The notes under the pieces: model-generated | Database searches by the model: none | What the model saw: only the letters and a program-made list of their open reading frames with translations | What the model was told of the DNA's origin: nothing | Part shown: positions 55,341-64,000 of the stretch, in pieces | Layout: each line of letters starts with the position of its first letter | How positions within the stretch are numbered: the stretch's first letter is position 1 | Source of the DNA: Streptomyces sp. NRRL B-1140 | GTDB lineage: Bacteria; Actinomycetota; Actinomycetes; Streptomycetales; Streptomycetaceae | NCBI RefSeq assembly: GCF_001280065.1 | Contig: NZ_LGEA01000025.1 | Span: 186,001-250,000 of the forward strand | DNA length: 64,000 nucleotides | Reading direction: 5' to 3' | Translations under genes and position numbers: made by a program

Positions 55341-56231
55341 ATGACCGACACTCTCACCGTGAGCGTCCTGGGCACCGGCATCATGGGCGCCGCGATGGCC
55401 CGCAATCTCGCCCGGGCCGGACACACCGTCCGCGTCTGGAACCGTACCCGGGCCAAGGCCGAGCCGCTGGCCGCCGAGGGCGTGGACATCGCCGACAGCC
55501 CCGCGCGGGCGGTCGAGAACGCCGATGTCGTCCTGACCATGCTCCACGACGGGCCCGCCGCCCTGGACACCCTGCGACAGGCCGCCCCGGCCCTGCGCCC
55601 GGGCATCGTCTGGGTGCAGTCGACCACCGCGGGCATCGAGGGGGTCGCCGTACTGGCCGCCCTCGCCCGCGAACACGGCCTTCTCTTCTACGACGCCCCC
55701 GTCCTGGGCACCCGTCAGCCCGCCGAGGCCGGGAAGCTGACCGTGCTCGCCGCCGGCCCCGCCGAGGGGCGCGAGCAGGTGACACCGGTCTTCGACGCCG
55801 TCGGCGCCCGGACCGTGTGGTGCGGCGAGGACGGGGCGTCGGCCGCTGCCACTCGCCTGAAACTGGTGGCCAACAGCTGGGTCCTGGCCGTCACCGCCGC
55901 CGCCGGCGAGGCCCTCGCCCTGTCCAAGGCCCTCGACGTCGACCCGCACGGCTTCCTCGACCTCGTCGCCGGCGGCCCCCTCGACATGGGCTATCTGCGC
56001 GCCAAGTCCGCCCTCGTCCTGGAGGACCGGCTCACGCCGCCCCAGTTCGCGGTGACCACCGCCGCCAAGGACGCCCGGCTGATCGTAGAGGCCGGAGCGC
56101 GGAACGGTGCCCGTCTGGACGTCGCCGAGGCGACAGCGGCCCGTATGGAGCGCGCCGCCGCCCAGGGGCATGCCGACGAGGACATGGTCGCGGCCTACTT
56201 CGCAAGCTTCGAAGAGAAGACCGGTTCCTAG
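55341..56231 (+). CDS. NAD(P)-dependent beta-hydroxyacid dehydrogenase family protein
   Basis: 296 aa. Rossmann motif VSVLGTGIMGAAMARNLARA, then APVLGTRQPAEAGKLTVLAA (substrate block) and the catalytic Lys in RLKLVANSWVLAVTAAAGEA. Reduces or oxidises a 3-hydroxy acid, such as in glyoxylate, tartronate or valine pathways. Substrate not identifiable. Confidence 0.9.
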   Translation: MTDTLTVSVLGTGIMGAAMARNLARAGHTVRVWNRTRAKAEPLAAEGVDIADSPARAVENADVVLTMLHDGPAALDTLRQAAPALRPGIVWVQSTTAGIEGVAVLAALAREHGLLFYDAPVLGTRQPAEAGKLTVLAAGPAEGREQVTPVFDAVGARTVWCGEDGASAAATRLKLVANSWVLAVTAAAGEALALSKALDVDPHGFLDLVAGGPLDMGYLRAKSALVLEDRLTPPQFAVTTAAKDARLIVEAGARNGARLDVAEATAARMERAAAQGHADEDMVAAYFASFEEKTGS

Positions 56232-56243
56232 GAGGTTCCTCCC

Positions 56244-56666
56244 ATGTCCAAGCCGCCGCTGCCGCCCGAGGCCCAGGCCCTGCTGAGCAAGCCCAACCCG
56301 TGCGTGATGGCCACGCTGCGCTCCGACGGCGCGCCCGTGTCCACCGCCACCTGGTACGCGTGGAAGGACGGCCGTGTGCTGATCAACCTCGACGAGGGCC
56401 GGGTACGCCTCAAGCACCTGCGTCGCGACCCGCGCGTCACCCTCACCGTCCTCGCCGGGGAGGACTGGTACACCCACGTCACCCTCATCGGCCGCGTCAC
56501 CGAGACGTACGCCGACGAGGACCTGGCCGACATCGACCTCCTCGCCCGGCACTACACCGGCAAGCCCTACCCGGACCGTGTCCGCCCCCGGGTCAGTGCC
56601 TGGATCGAGGTCGACCGCTGGCACGGCTGGGGCTCGATGAAGGACAGCGACCAGGCCGGCGGCTGA
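56244..56666 (+). CDS. PPOX-class flavin/F420-dependent oxidoreductase
   Basis: 140 aa. Split-barrel fold: NPCVMATLRSDGAPVSTATW, GRVLINLDEGRVRLKHLRRD and VTLTVLAGEDWYTHVTLIGR, matching the pyridoxamine-5-phosphate-oxidase-like F420-dependent family of actinomycetes. Twelve bases after the previous gene, with AGGAGG before ATG 56244. Confidence 0.9.
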   Translation: MSKPPLPPEAQALLSKPNPCVMATLRSDGAPVSTATWYAWKDGRVLINLDEGRVRLKHLRRDPRVTLTVLAGEDWYTHVTLIGRVTETYADEDLADIDLLARHYTGKPYPDRVRPRVSAWIEVDRWHGWGSMKDSDQAGG

Positions 56667-56672
56667 GGCCGG

Positions 56673-57593
56673 TCACCGCCCCGGGCGGCGCCACTCGGCC
56701 CCGAACGCCCGGCCCGGGTTCTCCGTGAGGATGCGTCGTACCAGTTCCTCGCCCACCGCGTGCGCGAGCCGGGGCCGCACGCGGCGCAGCAGGTACGGCA
56801 TGCCGGGGCCGCCGTCCACCGAGCGGGCGGCGGCCGTCGTGGTGTCCGCGCCCAGCAGCAGCCGGTCGCCGAACCCACCGTCGGCCAAGGCCCGTACGGC
56901 GTCCGGCATCCGCCAGTCCGTGGCGTGGTGGGCGAGGGACGGCCCGTCGAAGGCCAGATAGCAGCCGTACTCCGCCGCCTGCCGGTGCACCACCAGGTCG
57001 GGGGAGCGGTTGAGGTGCCCGAGCACCACCCGGTGCGGCGGCACCCCCAACCGCCCGCACAGCAGGTCCAGTACGTCCAGTGCGCCGGTCCCCAGCTCCA
57101 GGTGCACGGCGATCGTCGCACCCGTGGCGTGGTGCGCCTCGGCCGCCGCCGCCATGGTCCAGCGGGCGTGCGCGTCCAGTGCGTGGAACCCGCCCGCGAC
57201 CTTGACGAGCCCCGCCCGCACCCCCGACGTGCCGATGCCCTCGGCGAGTTCGGAGACGAAGACCTCGGCGAGCCGGTTCCGCAGCCCGGCGAGTGTGTCC
57301 TCGTCGTAGTGCACCGACTGATGCAGACCGGTCGCCGCGACCACGTGCACACCGGTCTCCCGCGACAGCGGCGGCAGATCGGCGACCCGCCGCCCGAGCC
57401 CGTACGGCGTCCACTGCACGACGGCCCCGCCGCCCTGCTCCCTGAACGCCGCCAGCTCCGCTCGCGCCGCCACGACGCTGCGCAGCTCCTGGCCGGGCAG
57501 CCGGGGACTGCCGAAGAACAGATGGTCGTGGGCGTCGCACACGCCCAGGTCCGCCGGGGACACGTCTCCCAGCACCGTGCGGACGGCGCTCAC
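56673..57593 (-). CDS. Phosphotriesterase-family (PTE-like) metallohydrolase
   Basis: 306 aa amidohydrolase barrel: HxH pair in GVCDAHDHLFFG, Lys in AGLVKVAGGF as candidate bridging residue, His in IAVHLELGTG and LGHLNRSPDL, and Asp in RLLLGADTTT. Natural substrates of such lactonase/phosphotriesterase-like proteins are often lactones. GTG 57593 overlaps the DUF4865 stop (GTGA). Last gene of the TetR operon. Confidence 0.85.
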   Translation of the reverse strand: MSAVRTVLGDVSPADLGVCDAHDHLFFGSPRLPGQELRSVVAARAELAAFREQGGGAVVQWTPYGLGRRVADLPPLSRETGVHVVAATGLHQSVHYDEDTLAGLRNRLAEVFVSELAEGIGTSGVRAGLVKVAGGFHALDAHARWTMAAAAEAHHATGATIAVHLELGTGALDVLDLLCGRLGVPPHRVVLGHLNRSPDLVVHRQAAEYGCYLAFDGPSLAHHATDWRMPDAVRALADGGFGDRLLLGADTTTAAARSVDGGPGMPYLLRRVRPRLAHAVGEELVRRILTENPGRAFGAEWRRPGR

Positions 57594-58171
57594 CACCGGC
57601 GTCCTCGGGGCAGCGAGTCACGGCCCGGCGCGGACAGGTGCAGTACCTCGAAGAGGTCACCCTCGGCCCCGGGCGGCGCATCCTGCTCCCAGAGTGAGAA
57701 GTGCACCAGCTCCCAGCGGCTCGTATCGACGGCTGCGGCGGCGAGCAGGGCACCGTCCTGCGCTGCCAACCGCCCGGCCTCGCCCACCGCGTCCTCCACG
57801 GCATCGGCCAACGGCTCTCCGACCGGCACCGGTTGACGCCTCCGCACCGCGAACCGCGCGTGCGAACCGTCCCCTTCCTCGTACGCGAGTCCCGTCCACT
57901 GCCGCGCCGACGGCCGTCCGAAGTCGTCACTCACCCCCTGGAACCCGCCGCCCCACAGGAAGGCGTTCATGCCGTCGACGGTGTTCCAGAGATAGAAGGG
58001 GGCGTACTGGTTGACCGGCGAACCGCGTAGCCCGCGCTCGCGCAGCAGGTAGGCCTTGAGGCCGAGCCCGTCCCAGTCGTCGAGCAGATGTCCCCGACGG
58101 GCGACGCGGTCGCGGATGATGCCCATGTCGTAGCGCGCGGGCAGGGTGAGCTCGTACTGCATGGCGTGCAT
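57590..58171 (-). CDS. DUF4865 protein
   Basis: 193 aa. Begins MHAMQYELTLPARYDMGIIR, then GLGLKAYLLRERG, APFYLWNTVDGMNAFLWGGG and the C-terminal WELVHFSLWEQDAPPG, as in DUF4865. These proteins look like small alpha/beta barrels of the mono-oxygenase/stress-dimer type; function unknown. GAGGAG lies six bases before ATG 58171. Confidence 0.85.
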   Translation of the reverse strand: MHAMQYELTLPARYDMGIIRDRVARRGHLLDDWDGLGLKAYLLRERGLRGSPVNQYAPFYLWNTVDGMNAFLWGGGFQGVSDDFGRPSARQWTGLAYEEGDGSHARFAVRRRQPVPVGEPLADAVEDAVGEAGRLAAQDGALLAAAAVDTSRWELVHFSLWEQDAPPGAEGDLFEVLHLSAPGRDSLPRGRRW

Positions 58172-58181
58172 GGAAGTCTCC

Positions 58182-58745
58182 TCAGGCGGACCGGGGTGCC
58201 AGCAGGGAGAGCAGTCCCCGGACCCCTGCATCGAAGGCGGCGGGGGAGCCGGAGGCGCGGGCGAGGACGTACCCGCCCTGGACGGTCGCGACGACCGCCG
58301 CCGCGATCTCCCGGGCGTCCATGCCAGGGGCGAACTGGCCCTGGGCCTTGCCCTCTTCGACGATTCCGGCGATCCGCCCGCGCAGCCAGTCCAGCGTCTC
58401 GTCGACCGGCGCGCGCAGCTCGGGGTTCGCGATGACGTCCGGGTCCATCGTCAGCCGGCCGACCGGGCAGCCCCGCAGCACGTCCCGCTCGCGCCGCAGG
58501 TACGCCTCGATGCGCTCATAGGGCGTGCCCGGGCCGTCGAGTACTCCCGCGGCGGTGGCGCGCATCTCCTCGGCGGTCCGCCGGATCGCGGCCAGGGCGA
58601 GATCGGGTTTGCCCTTGAAGTGGTGGTACATGCTGCCCTGCCCGGCGTCCGCGCGCTCCAGGATCGCCTTGGGGCTGGTGCCCACGTAGCCGCGCTCCCA
58701 CAGCAGTTCACGGGTGGACTCGATCAGCCGTTCCGGGGTGCTCAT
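58182..58745 (-). CDS. TetR-family repressor
   Basis: 187 aa. HTH near the N-terminus (LLWERGYVGTSPKAILERAD; AGQGSMYHHFKGKPDL) followed by an all-helix ligand domain (GCPVGRLTMDPDVIANPELR). Ten bases separate it from DUF4865, so TetR, DUF4865 and the PTE-like gene form one operon, probably autoregulated through a dyad at 58754-58775. Confidence 0.92.
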   Translation of the reverse strand: MSTPERLIESTRELLWERGYVGTSPKAILERADAGQGSMYHHFKGKPDLALAAIRRTAEEMRATAAGVLDGPGTPYERIEAYLRRERDVLRGCPVGRLTMDPDVIANPELRAPVDETLDWLRGRIAGIVEEGKAQGQFAPGMDAREIAAAVVATVQGGYVLARASGSPAAFDAGVRGLLSLLAPRSA

Positions 58746-58753
58746 GAGTCGTA

Positions 58754-58775
58754 CTGTACATACCAGTAGTTACAG
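58754..58775. promoter_or_regulatory. Candidate TetR operator
   Basis: CTGTA (58754-58758) and TACAG (58771-58775) are inverted arms around 12 bp, just 9 bp upstream of the tetR start, in an AT-rich patch that probably holds the -10 element. Confidence 0.5.
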
Positions 58776-58793
58776 AAGTCGAGGGCGACGGCG

Positions 58794-58880
58794 AACTTCG
58801 GCGACGGTGGCGGGCCCGGCCCGTGGATCCTGCTCTTCCCGGTGATCCGCGCGCTGGTGATCGGCGGCGGCATCGCGCTG
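58794..58880 (+). pseudogene. Remnant of a small SHOCT-type membrane protein
   Basis: In one plus-strand frame the 308-bp gap reads NFGDGGGPGPWILLFPVIRA LVIGGGIALQRPGRGHP, the N-terminal membrane segment typical of small actinobacterial SHOCT proteins (GPGPWILFFPLIWAxVV). No start codon lies between the upstream stop at 58767 and this block, and no SHOCT domain follows; the rest is Arg/Gly-rich. It looks like a decayed gene. Confidence 0.45.
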
Positions 58881-59053
58881 CAGCGCCCCGGCCGCGGCCA
58901 CCCCGGCGCGCGGCACGCCCGCAACCGGGGCGTGCCGTCGCGACACGGTGGGGTGGCGCGCGGAGCCGTCACAGTGACGGTGGCGCGCGCAGCGGGAACG
59001 CACGTGACGGCGCACGCCCCCGGGGCGCGAGGGGGAGGCTGGTCACCGCCCGG

Positions 59054-59596
59054 TCAGCCGGCAACGGCGGACCGGGCGGGAGCATGATCGGGCCGGAGTC
59101 CGTCGGTGGGAGCCCCGACCTCGGCGAACCTGCGCGCGGGCTTCTCCTGGGCGCCGCGCCGGGTGCGGAGCGACGGCGCCGTCATCACCGGGGCGGATGT
59201 CGGCAGGGTGAACCACACGACCTTGCCGGACTCGCCGTCCGGCCGGACGCCCCAGCTCTCGCTCATGGCGGCGACCATGGCGAGACCGCGTCCGCAGGTC
59301 GCCATCGGTGCGATGTCGTGAGGGTCCTCCACCACGGGCATGCGGGGATCGCCGTCGCGCACCGAGACCATGAGCCGGTCCAGCAGCAGCTCTATCTCCA
59401 CGGTGCACGTCTTGTCGGGCTGGGCATGCCGGTGGACGTTGGACAACAGCTCCGTCACGCCGAGCGAGGCCCGGTCGATCAGGGGATCCAGATGCCAGTA
59501 GCGCAGTTGCGCAGATACGATTCTGCGGACCTGGCCGATCCGCGACGGCAGGGCTTGGAGCTCCACCGTGCAGTGCCTGCTTGGGTAGCTGATCAC
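59054..59596 (-). CDS. Anti-sigma-factor-like HATPase (RsbW type)
   Basis: 180 aa. N box in LGVTELLSNVHRHAQPDKTC and G-type loop in CGRGLAMVAAMSESWGVRP, the short HATPase_c domain of serine-kinase anti-sigma regulators common in Streptomyces. The C-terminal 45 residues are a disordered Arg/Pro-rich tail. GTG 59596 has GGGGAG eight bases before it. Partner sigma or anti-anti-sigma is elsewhere. Confidence 0.85.
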   Translation of the reverse strand: MISYPSRHCTVELQALPSRIGQVRRIVSAQLRYWHLDPLIDRASLGVTELLSNVHRHAQPDKTCTVEIELLLDRLMVSVRDGDPRMPVVEDPHDIAPMATCGRGLAMVAAMSESWGVRPDGESGKVVWFTLPTSAPVMTAPSLRTRRGAQEKPARRFAEVGAPTDGLRPDHAPARSAVAG

Positions 59597-59779
59597 GGCT
59601 GCGACTCCCCGACGTGAGGTCCGGAAGAACACGGGATTCGGATCCAGCAGGGCGCCTGCGTGACACTGCCGCCTGCTGTCGTGTCCGGCGGGCTGGTTCG
59701 CAGCGTTATCGCCGGTAAACCCAGAGTGACGTGAGACCAGAGTGACGCAGGGGGTGAGGTACCGCAACTCGCGGACATC

Positions 59780-60103
59780 TCAGTCGCCACGCCCCGCTGC
59801 CCTGCGCACGGCCTCGATGAAGCGCCGCGCGGCCGGCGGGCCCGGCTCTCCCGGTGCGGGATCGTTCTCGCCCAGGGTGAGCAGGTACCGCTTGCCGTTG
59901 AGATCCGCCGTGGCCCGGTCATCGGGGCCGAACCATGGCTTGGAGGCGCGCACGGCCTGCACCGGTGCGCTGTCGATCTCACTGCCGTAGCTGGTCAGGA
60001 GCTCGAGCCGGCCGTCGTTGATCCGGACCTGCCCGGCCCGGGTGAGAGCGCGCAGCCGCTTCCCGATCCGCACGCCCGTGGCCCTGAACTCCGGCTCTCC
60101 CAT
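59780..60103 (-). CDS. Small protein with PH-like fold, unknown function
   Basis: 107 aa. A beta-rich pattern ([48 protein letters not shown]) ends in a C-terminal helix ([14 protein letters not shown]), which resembles a compact PH/GRAM-like domain. I do not recognise a named family. ATG 60103 begins the conserved-looking part. Confidence 0.6.
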   Translation of the reverse strand: MGEPEFRATGVRIGKRLRALTRAGQVRINDGRLELLTSYGSEIDSAPVQAVRASKPWFGPDDRATADLNGKRYLLTLGENDPAPGEPGPPAARRFIEAVRRAAGRGD

Positions 60104-60519
60104 GCCACCCGCCCCCTTGGTGTGCGTCGGTGTACCGGTTCGCTCCGGGCGACGCCCGGTACGGGCTCGTGTCGGCTCGTGTCCTGTTCCAGTGTGCCCC
60201 GTCCGCAGGGGTGCTCCCCTCCGGTCGGCGCGTCGTATCCCTGCGGTCACCCCGTCCGGGGCCTTGGTCCCGCCGTGCAGTCTGCCCCCGCCCGGCGTCG
60301 AGCACCAGTGCCCGCGGCCCCCTCGCCGGGGGGCGCCCGCAGCACGCTCGCGGATGCGCCTCCGGGACCACGCGCCCCCTTGCCCCGGCTCTGCTCCTGG
60401 GGGCGCTTTGGGGGGCTCAAAGGTGCGTTTATGCAGGTGAGAAGCGCGTGCGCCAGCTGCTTATGATCGGAGGTGTCGGCCGCGCGACGCGTCGTCGGCG
60501 CGCAGCGTTAGGAGCCCCC
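60104..60519. other. Intergenic region upstream of the PLP enzyme
   Basis: 416 bp between divergent genes. It contains C- and G-run hairpins around 60200-60350 and an AT-richer patch (TGCGTTTATGCAG, about 60423-60435) that may hold the promoter. No gene is supported. Confidence 0.5.
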
Positions 60520-61644
60520 GTGAGCACTTCTCAGCAGACCCGGACCGGCGTGACCCTCGACGTCGACCACAGCGACGCCGCCTACCGGACGTGGCTCAAG
60601 GAAGCCGTCCGCAGAGTCCAGGCCGACGCCAACCGCTCGGCAGACACCCATCTGCTCCAGTTCCCCCTGCCGGAGCGGTGGGGCATCGACCTGTACCTGA
60701 AGGACGAGTCGACCCACCCCACCGGCAGCCTCAAGCACCGTCTGGCCCGTTCCCTCTTCCTCTACGGCCTCTGCAACGGCTGGATCCGGCCGGACCGGCC
60801 CGTCATCGAGGCCTCCAGCGGCTCGACGGCCGTCTCCGAGGCGTACTTCGCGAAGCTGATCGGCGTGCCCTTCATCGCCGTCATGCCGCGCACGACGAGC
60901 GCCGAGAAGATCCGCCTCATCGAGTTCCACTCCGGCCGCTGTCACTTCGTGGACGACCCTCGCACGATGTACGCGGAGTCCGCCCGCCTCGCGGCCGAGA
61001 CCGGCGGCCACTACATGGACCAGTTCACCTACGCCGAACGGGCCACGGACTGGCGCGGGAACAACAACATCGCCGAGTCCATCTTCCGCCAGCTGCGCCT
61101 GGAGCGGTTTCCCGAGCCGGCGTGGATCGTCGCCACGGCGGGCACCGGCGGCACCTCCGCGACCCTCGCGCGCTACGTCCACTACATGCAGTACGACACC
61201 CGCGTCTGCGTGGCCGACCCCGAGAACTCGTGCTTCTTCGAGGGCTGGACCACCGGCGATCCGGACGTCACCTGTGACTGCGGCTCCCGGATCGAGGGCA
61301 TCGGCCGGCCCCGGATGGAACCGAGCTTCGTGCCCGGCGCGATCGACCGGATGATGAAGGTGCCCGACGCGGCCAGCGTCGCCGCCGTCCGGGCCCTGGA
61401 GCGCGCCATCGGCCGCAAGGCCGGCGGCTCGACCGGCACCGGGCTGTGGAGCGCGCTGAAGATCGTCGCCGAGATGGTGTCCGCCGGCCGGCAGGGCAGT
61501 GTCGTGACCCTGCTGTGCGACCCGGGGGACCGCTACCTCGACAAGTACTACTCGGATGCCTGGCTGGCCGCTCAGGGGCTGGACATCCAGCCGTACACGG
61601 CCGCCATCGACTCACTCCTGGAGACGGGCGTCTGGCCCGACTGA
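60520..61644 (+). CDS. PLP-dependent cysteine synthase/desulfhydrase family enzyme (Cds1-like)
   Basis: 374 aa, fold-type II PLP enzyme. PLP-Lys in [15 protein letters not shown], substrate loop [20 protein letters not shown], and glycine-rich phosphate loop [20 protein letters not shown]. The match is to the branch that includes mycobacterial Cds1, which releases H2S from cysteine, rather than to CysK/CysM. Four Cys in DVTCDCGSR and neighbours might bind metal. GTG 60520 follows AGGAG. Confidence 0.85.
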   Translation: MSTSQQTRTGVTLDVDHSDAAYRTWLKEAVRRVQADANRSADTHLLQFPLPERWGIDLYLKDESTHPTGSLKHRLARSLFLYGLCNGWIRPDRPVIEASSGSTAVSEAYFAKLIGVPFIAVMPRTTSAEKIRLIEFHSGRCHFVDDPRTMYAESARLAAETGGHYMDQFTYAERATDWRGNNNIAESIFRQLRLERFPEPAWIVATAGTGGTSATLARYVHYMQYDTRVCVADPENSCFFEGWTTGDPDVTCDCGSRIEGIGRPRMEPSFVPGAIDRMMKVPDAASVAAVRALERAIGRKAGGSTGTGLWSALKIVAEMVSAGRQGSVVTLLCDPGDRYLDKYYSDAWLAAQGLDIQPYTAAIDSLLETGVWPD

Positions 61645-61725
61645 GCCCTGGCCCTCGGCCGCACGGCGGCCGGACCCCCGAGGGGAGCGGGTGACGCGCA
61701 CTGCGCCACCCCGGCTGAAGAGCCG

Positions 61726-62556
61726 TCAGATGTCCTCGGCGTCCTCGGGCTCCCCGGCCACCACCAGCCGCCGCAGATGGTCCGCGACCACCCCGCGCGC
61801 CTCTTCCGGCAGGCCGGCGTCCGTCACGAGCGTGTCGACCCGCTCCAGCGCGGCGAACGAACTCAGGCCCACCTTGCCCCACTTGGTGTGGTCCGCGACC
61901 ACGACCACGCGGCGGGCCGACTGCACGAGCCGCCGGTTCGTCTCGGCCTCCGCGAGGTTCGGCGTCGACAGCCCGGCCTCGACCGATATGCCGTGCACGC
62001 CGAGGAACAGCAGGTCGAAGTGGAGTGCCGCGATCGCCTGGTCGGCGACCGGCCCCACCAACGAGTCGGAGGGCGTGCGCACCCCGCCCGTCAGCACGAC
62101 CGTGGCCGCGCCCTGCCTAGGGCCCGAGGTGCGCTGCGCCGCGTGGAACACATCCGCGACCCGCACCGAGTTGGTGACCACCGTGAGGTCCGGTACGTCC
62201 TGCAGCTGGTGCGCCAGCGCGAACGTCGTCGTACCGCCCGACAGGGCGATCGCCGCGCCCGGCGCGACCAGTTTGGCCGCGGCGCGTGCGATGTCCTCCT
62301 TGGCGGTGAGCTCCAGACCGGACTTCGCCTCGAAGCCCGGTTCGTGCGTACTCGCCTCGACCACCGGCACCGCGCCGCCGTGCACCTTCTCCAGCACGCC
62401 CTGGCGGGCGAGCGCGTCGAGGTCACGGCGGACCGTCATGTCCGACACGCCCAGCTTGCGGGTCAGCTCGTTGACCCGGACGCCGCCCCGGCGGCGGACC
62501 TCGTCGAGGATCAGGGATCGCCGCTGCTCCGCGAGGAGGTTCTGATTCTCGCTCAC
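61726..62556 (-). CDS. DeoR-family transcriptional regulator
   Basis: 276 aa. HTH VRVNELTRKLGVSDMTVRRD and the DeoR sensor domain with ALSGGTTTFALAHQLQDVPD, LLFLGVHGISVEAGLSTPNL and RRVVVVADHTKWGKVGLS. Senses a phosphosugar. No sugar gene adjoins it in this window, so its target may be itself or lie elsewhere. GTG 62556. Confidence 0.92.
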   Translation of the reverse strand: MSENQNLLAEQRRSLILDEVRRRGGVRVNELTRKLGVSDMTVRRDLDALARQGVLEKVHGGAVPVVEASTHEPGFEAKSGLELTAKEDIARAAAKLVAPGAAIALSGGTTTFALAHQLQDVPDLTVVTNSVRVADVFHAAQRTSGPRQGAATVVLTGGVRTPSDSLVGPVADQAIAALHFDLLFLGVHGISVEAGLSTPNLAEAETNRRLVQSARRVVVVADHTKWGKVGLSSFAALERVDTLVTDAGLPEEARGVVADHLRRLVVAGEPEDAEDI

Positions 62557-62849
62557 GTACGCTCCGGTCCTTTCGCCTCAATGCCGTCGACACGCCCCGC
62601 ACATACCGGCCCCTACCAGGACATTCTTCCCGGCCGTGATGCGAGGACGCCCCATCCTCGCATGTCGGGGGGCGGACGGTGCCACCGACCGCTCGCCGCG
62701 CCCGTGCCACCCGCCCGCCCGTCTGCTCGCTCCGCTTCATCACAGATCGGTGAGATTCCGTGACAGGGGGTGTGCCGCGCCGCGGAAGGGGAGATCCTTG
62801 TGCCGGCACGGACAGAGCCGACGGCGTGTCACGGGGGAAGTGCGAATCA

Positions 62850-64000
62850 GTGGAACGCGCGCAGGAAGAGGCGTCGAACGGCGGACCGGACGGTCCCGCC
62901 ACGCGGCGCGGCGAGGGCGGACCCGCCCTTGAGCTCCTGGTCCACGGCGTGGGCGGCACCACGCCGCAGGAGATGCTCAACGATCCGCGGACGGTGCGGA
63001 TCACCGGCGACCACACCGCGGCCGTCTTCCGGCGCGCCGACGACGTCCACGCCGAGCACGGCTCCGGCGGGCGGCGCCGCGAGGGGCCGGTGCCCGAGGC
63101 CTACGTGTGGTGCAACCTCACCTCCGGCAACGGCACCCGCGCGCTGTGGCTGTTGCTGCTGCCGTTCATGGTCGTCAACCTGGCCCACTGGATGCGCCCC
63201 GCCGCCCATGGCCGCCGCCGGACCGTGCGGCTGTACGGCCTGCTGGTGCGACTCGCGGCGCTCACCCTGACCGTGCTGCTCGTCGCGGCCGCCTGCGAGG
63301 TCGCCCTCGACCTCGCGGCCTGGCAGTGCGCGGGCACCGCCGCGTGCGCCGACCGCCACTCCTGGCTGGGCTTCCTCTCACCCACCGTCTCGGACGGCGG
63401 CTGGTGGAGCGCCCCCGGGCGCCGTCTCGCCCTGGCCGCCGCCGCGCCCACCGCCCTGACCGTGCTGCTGTGGTACCTGTCCCGGCGCACCTGGAGCGAC
63501 TACGAGTCCCAGCAGCCCATCGAGAGTGCCCCCGGGCCCGAAGCGGACGGCGGCCCCACGGCCCTCGGCCGTCCCGGGTTCTGGTACGGGCGCCGGCTGG
63601 TGGCCCGGCTGCGCGCCGCGCACACCGCCGCCGGTCTGATCACCGTCGCGGCCGCCGTCGGCAGCGCCGCCGCCCGCCACGACCGCCGCCCCGGCGGCCC
63701 CGCAGTGCTCGGCACCCTGGGGCTGCTCCTGGAAGCGTCCCTCGCCCTCTGTGCGGTCGCCGTGGTGTGGGTGGTGTGCCGCCGCGGCCGCAGCGAGAGA
63801 CGGCTGGACCGGAAACTCGACGAGGGCTTCGTGCGGCGCCTGCCGCTCGCCGCGCTCGCGCTGCTCGCCCTCACCGTGGTGTACGCCGGGTGGGAGCGCC
63901 CGGGGTGGACGTCGGAGGGCCGGCTGCCGGGTGACACGACCTTCGGAGGGATCGCCCTGGTCCAGGGCCTGCTCGTGATCGTCCTCGGGATCGTCGCCCA
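62850..64000 (+). CDS. Large membrane protein with alpha/beta-hydrolase-like N-terminus (partial)
   Basis: At least 383 aa, running off the window. Near the start ALELLVHGVGGTTPQEMLND resembles the oxyanion-loop strand of an alpha/beta hydrolase. Membrane segments follow (ALWLLLLPFMVVNLAHWM; LVRLAALTLTVLLVAAACEV; LALAAAAPTALTVLLWYL; TAAGLITVAAAVGSAAA; LLEASLALCAVAVVWVV). Such multi-pass proteins are found in Streptomyces with no assigned role. GTG 62850 is about ten bases after GGGGAAG. Confidence 0.75.
   Translation, partial: MERAQEEASNGGPDGPATRRGEGGPALELLVHGVGGTTPQEMLNDPRTVRITGDHTAAVFRRADDVHAEHGSGGRRREGPVPEAYVWCNLTSGNGTRALWLLLLPFMVVNLAHWMRPAAHGRRRTVRLYGLLVRLAALTLTVLLVAAACEVALDLAAWQCAGTAACADRHSWLGFLSPTVSDGGWWSAPGRRLALAAAAPTALTVLLWYLSRRTWSDYESQQPIESAPGPEADGGPTALGRPGFWYGRRLVARLRAAHTAAGLITVAAAVGSAAARHDRRPGGPAVLGTLGLLLEASLALCAVAVVWVVCRRGRSERRLDRKLDEGFVRRLPLAALALLALTVVYAGWERPGWTSEGRLPGDTTFGGIALVQGLLVIVLGIVA

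Noticed and set aside
53766..56624. 952-codon minus-strand frame opposite ROK, dehydrogenase and PPOX genes
   Set aside because: It spans three convincing genes on the other strand and has no recognisable domain.

Overview
The window looks like chromosomal DNA of a Streptomyces (or a very close actinomycete). Reasons: very high G+C with third-position G/C bias, many GTG starts, GTGA/ATGA start-stop overlaps, a perfect CebR-type operator (TGGGAGCGCTCCCA), a prokaryotic secreted phospholipase A2, an L-glutamate-oxidase-like flavoenzyme, a fused EfeU-EfeO iron transporter, and the GCGCGGGGAAC..GCGCGAC intergenic element that is common in streptomycetes. I see no rRNA, tRNA, CRISPR array, intact insertion sequence, prophage or antibiotic gene cluster. 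It is a mosaic of stress, secretion, sugar-catabolism and transport genes.

Layout. 1-5.1 kb: divergent methyltransferase/MerR pair, an MFS carboxylate-type transporter, a CPA2 cation:proton antiporter, an orphan NarL-type response regulator and a DUF3040 protein. 5.3-9.7 kb: a repeat-containing secreted His/Asp/Lys-rich protein, a class F sortase, HtpG, and a membrane protein overlapping a TatA-like gene. 9.8-13.1 kb: TerD, BlaI-type repressor plus M56 protease, and Spo0M. The terD/blaI promoter region and the spo0M promoter carry the same TCTACA-N4-TGTAGA palindrome, which suggests a small BlaI regulon. 13.2-21.4 kb: a polysaccharide island with a GH39-like enzyme carrying CBM modules, LacI regulator, acyltransferase, GH5 mannanase with FN3 and CBM2, and an SGNH esterase-CBM2 gene that has a CebR box but is broken by a frameshift. 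21.6-25 kb: iron uptake (EfeUO fusion and EfeB) behind an iron box. 25.1-28.2 kb: tctCBA tricarboxylate transporter. 28.4-33.5 kb: glutamate-oxidase-like enzyme, CASTOR/POLLUX-like channel, small hydrophobic protein, hemerythrin.

33.5-41.5 kb: a frameshifted DUF4436 gene, then a tight seven-gene operon (Gfo/Idh oxidoreductase, PmoA-like, cupin, ABC sugar importer, YesL-like) behind a LacI-type operator. 41.6-47.3 kb: phospholipase A2, PAP2 phosphatase, methyltransferase, and a copper locus (copZ-copA divergent from a His-rich exported protein) with two CsoR-type boxes. 47.3-52 kb: GH15 enzyme, DeoR regulator divergent from SIS isomerase and class II aldolase. 52-56.7 kb: RlmG/RsmC-type methyltransferase, AlkB, ROK regulator, beta-hydroxyacid-dehydrogenase-like enzyme, PPOX enzyme. 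56.7-64 kb: TetR-DUF4865-phosphotriesterase-like operon, a decayed small membrane gene, an anti-sigma-like ATPase, a PH-like small protein, a Cds1-type PLP enzyme, a second DeoR regulator and the start of a large membrane protein.

The items most worth follow-up are the shared BlaI-type operator linking TerD, Spo0M and the M56 protease; the three-repeat secreted protein paired with a sortase but lacking an obvious LPXTG; a 23-nt palindromic repeat found at 3.7 kb and 53.2 kb; and two frameshifted genes that are either real pseudogenes or sequence errors.
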